This document shows, one piece after another, positions 5,647 to 6,751 of a DNA stretch of 6,751 nt. Made by a program: the position numbers and the translations under genes. The first letter of the stretch is position 1; each line of letters opens with the position of its first letter. Source of the stretch: Candidatus Kuenenia stuttgartensis (GTDB taxonomy: Bacteria; Bacteroidota; Bacteroidia; Flavobacteriales_D; Crocinitomicaceae); contig CALPRR020000142.1 in NCBI GenBank assembly GCA_943326025.2, positions 1-6,751 of the forward strand, given 5' to 3'. Under the pieces are notes generated by a model. That model was not told the origin of the DNA, searched no databases, and saw only the letters and a program-made list of their open reading frames with translations.

Positions 5647-6296
5647 TGCTTTCATCAAAAGGCTTGACAAAATCGTATGATTCTCTTCAAATATTGAAAG
5701 GAATTGATTTAGAAATATCCAAAGGTGAGATTGTTTCTATAGTTGGCTCGTCAGGTGCTGGAAAAACTACATTACTTCAAATTTTAGGAACGTTAGACCG
5801 TCCTGACAAAGGTTTTTTCTCAATTGATGGGATTGAGCCATTTTTACTTTCTTCAAAAAAACTTTCAGAATTTAGAAATTCAAACATTGGTTTTATCTTT
5901 CAATTTCATCAATTATTACCTGAATTTACAGCGATAGAAAATGTATGTTTACCTGCATTAATTAAAGGTGTAAATATGGTTGATGCTAAAAAAGAAGCGA
6001 TCAAAATATTAAGTATTTTAGGATTAGCTGAAAGAGCTGAACACAAACCAAGTCAACTTTCAGGTGGTGAACAACAGAGAGTTGCAGTTGCTCGTTCGTT
6101 AATCAATAATCCAAAAATAATTTTTGCTGATGAGCCTTCTGGAAATTTAGACACTCAAAATTCGAAAGAATTGCATCAATTATTTTTTGACTTGCGTCAA
6201 GAATTCAATCAAACATTTGTCATTGTTACCCATAATGAAATACTTGCCAATATGGCCGATCGAAAATTGGTTATGGCTGATGGAAACCTATTGTAA
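5646..6296 (+). CDS. lolD: ABC transporter ATP-binding protein, LolD-like
   Basis: A 216-residue single-domain ABC ATPase. Walker A is GSSGAGKT at 34-41, the Q-loop lies in IFQFHQLLPEFTAIENV at 84-100, the signature is LSGGEQQR at 138-145, Walker B is IIFADEP at 158-164 followed by SGNLD, and the H-loop His is H196. The F-Q-F-H-Q-L-L-P-E-F segment is typical of the LolD/MacB/FtsE group, and LolD matches best. LolD drives LolC/E-type permeases that release lipoproteins from the inner membrane for transport to the outer membrane. No permease gene is visible here, so the specific partner is inferred. The start codon overlaps the ribBA stop (TAATG), implying co-transcription and coupled translation although the functions are unrelated. 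Confidence 0.88.
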   Translation: MLSSKGLTKSYDSLQILKGIDLEISKGEIVSIVGSSGAGKTTLLQILGTLDRPDKGFFSIDGIEPFLLSSKKLSEFRNSNIGFIFQFHQLLPEFTAIENVCLPALIKGVNMVDAKKEAIKILSILGLAERAEHKPSQLSGGEQQRVAVARSLINNPKIIFADEPSGNLDTQNSKELHQLFFDLRQEFNQTFVIVTHNEILANMADRKLVMADGNLL

Positions 6297-6302
6297 TTGT
6301 AA

Positions 6303-6330
6303 TTTTAGATTTTGAATTTTAAATTTTGAA
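6303..6330. repeat. Four degenerate heptamer repeats between lolD and the next gene
   Basis: TTTTAGA, TTTTGAA, TTTTAAA and TTTTGAA follow one another without gaps, preceded by two TTGTAA hexamers (6291-6302) that overlap the lolD stop codon. The array fills most of the 40 bases between lolD and the following ATG at 6337. The units resemble the CTTTTAA heptamer near murB in size and in the TTTT-plus-purine pattern. Confidence 0.6.
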
Positions 6331-6336
6331 TGATTG

Positions 6337-6751
6337 ATGTATCGATTTAAAAACAAGTCTGAATTAATCGCATTTTTGGATGAAAAGGCTGAGCAATATA
6401 ATTCAACTGAATTTATTCAAACAGATCCAATTCAATTACCTCATCGTTTTTCAAAAAAAGAAGACATTGAAATTATCGGTTTCTTAGTTTCTACAATTGC
6501 TTGGGGAAATCGCACAAGCATAATCAAAAATGGAGAAAAATTGATTGAAATCATGGAAAATTCCCCGTTAGAATTCATCCAAAATTACAATGATTCTTCT
6601 GCTAAAGACTTACATTTCGTTCATCGTACCTTTAATACCTATGATCTTGATTTTTTCTTCAGAAGCTTAAAAAATATTTATCAAAAAGGCGGACTTGAAA
6701 AGACCTTTTCTCCCCACTCGTCAGTGTTTGGTTCTCAAGGTAGAATAATAA
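6337..6751 (+). CDS. TIGR02757/DUF2400-family protein, function unknown (partial, N-terminal 138 residues)
   Basis: The frame from ATG 6337 is open to the right edge and gives 138 codons. It includes DPIQLPHRFSKKEDIEIIGF at 30-49 and TIAWGNRTSIIKNGEKLIEI at 53-72, a combination I recognise as the start of the conserved TIGR02757 (DUF2400) family common in Bacteroidota. To my knowledge its biochemical role is not established. The sequence looks soluble and mainly helical, with no signal peptide or membrane segment in the visible part. An earlier ATG at 6330 is in another frame and hits TAA after six codons, so 6337 is preferred. Being 40 bases behind lolD on the same strand, it is probably in the ribBA-lolD transcript. 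Confidence 0.82.
   Translation, partial: MYRFKNKSELIAFLDEKAEQYNSTEFIQTDPIQLPHRFSKKEDIEIIGFLVSTIAWGNRTSIIKNGEKLIEIMENSPLEFIQNYNDSSAKDLHFVHRTFNTYDLDFFFRSLKNIYQKGGLEKTFSPHSSVFGSQGRII

Overview
The window is low-GC DNA from a member of the Bacteroidota, most likely class Flavobacteriia. The grounds are the AT-rich composition, TAnnTTTG-type promoter boxes instead of sigma70 elements, little sign of Shine-Dalgarno sites, and a set of genes whose sequences resemble flavobacterial versions. I cannot name the genus. Nearly everything is core metabolism. The accessory part is one small toxin-antitoxin (TA) pair plus unusual intergenic repeats.

Minus strand, read right to left from 3143: a hotdog-fold thioesterase resembling MenI (DHNA-CoA hydrolase), a MenF-type isochorismate synthase overlapping it by one base, a type II TA pair (antitoxin, then a ParE/RelE-family toxin), and the N-terminal half of menD, which runs off the left edge. 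MenF (chorismate to isochorismate), MenD (SEPHCHC synthase) and MenI (release of DHNA from CoA) belong to the same menaquinone pathway, so this reads as a men cluster interrupted by a TA module.

Plus strand, from 3297: murB (peptidoglycan precursor synthesis) with a good Bacteroidota promoter; a 54-base perfect palindrome; ribBA (riboflavin synthesis) with its own -7-like box; a LolD-type ABC ATPase overlapping ribBA by one base; and the start of a TIGR02757/DUF2400-family gene of unknown function that runs off the right edge. murB and the men genes are divergent and share a 153-base intergenic region built largely of 7-base-phased repeats.

I see no clearly new biological system. The points most worth a second look are the TA pair inside the men cluster, the 54-base palindrome between murB and ribBA, and the heptamer-phased repeats at two separate intergenic sites. 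I found no rRNA, tRNA, CRISPR array, insertion sequence or recognisable riboswitch. No gene-free stretch exceeds 300 bases; the longest, 879-1100, is described as its own entry.
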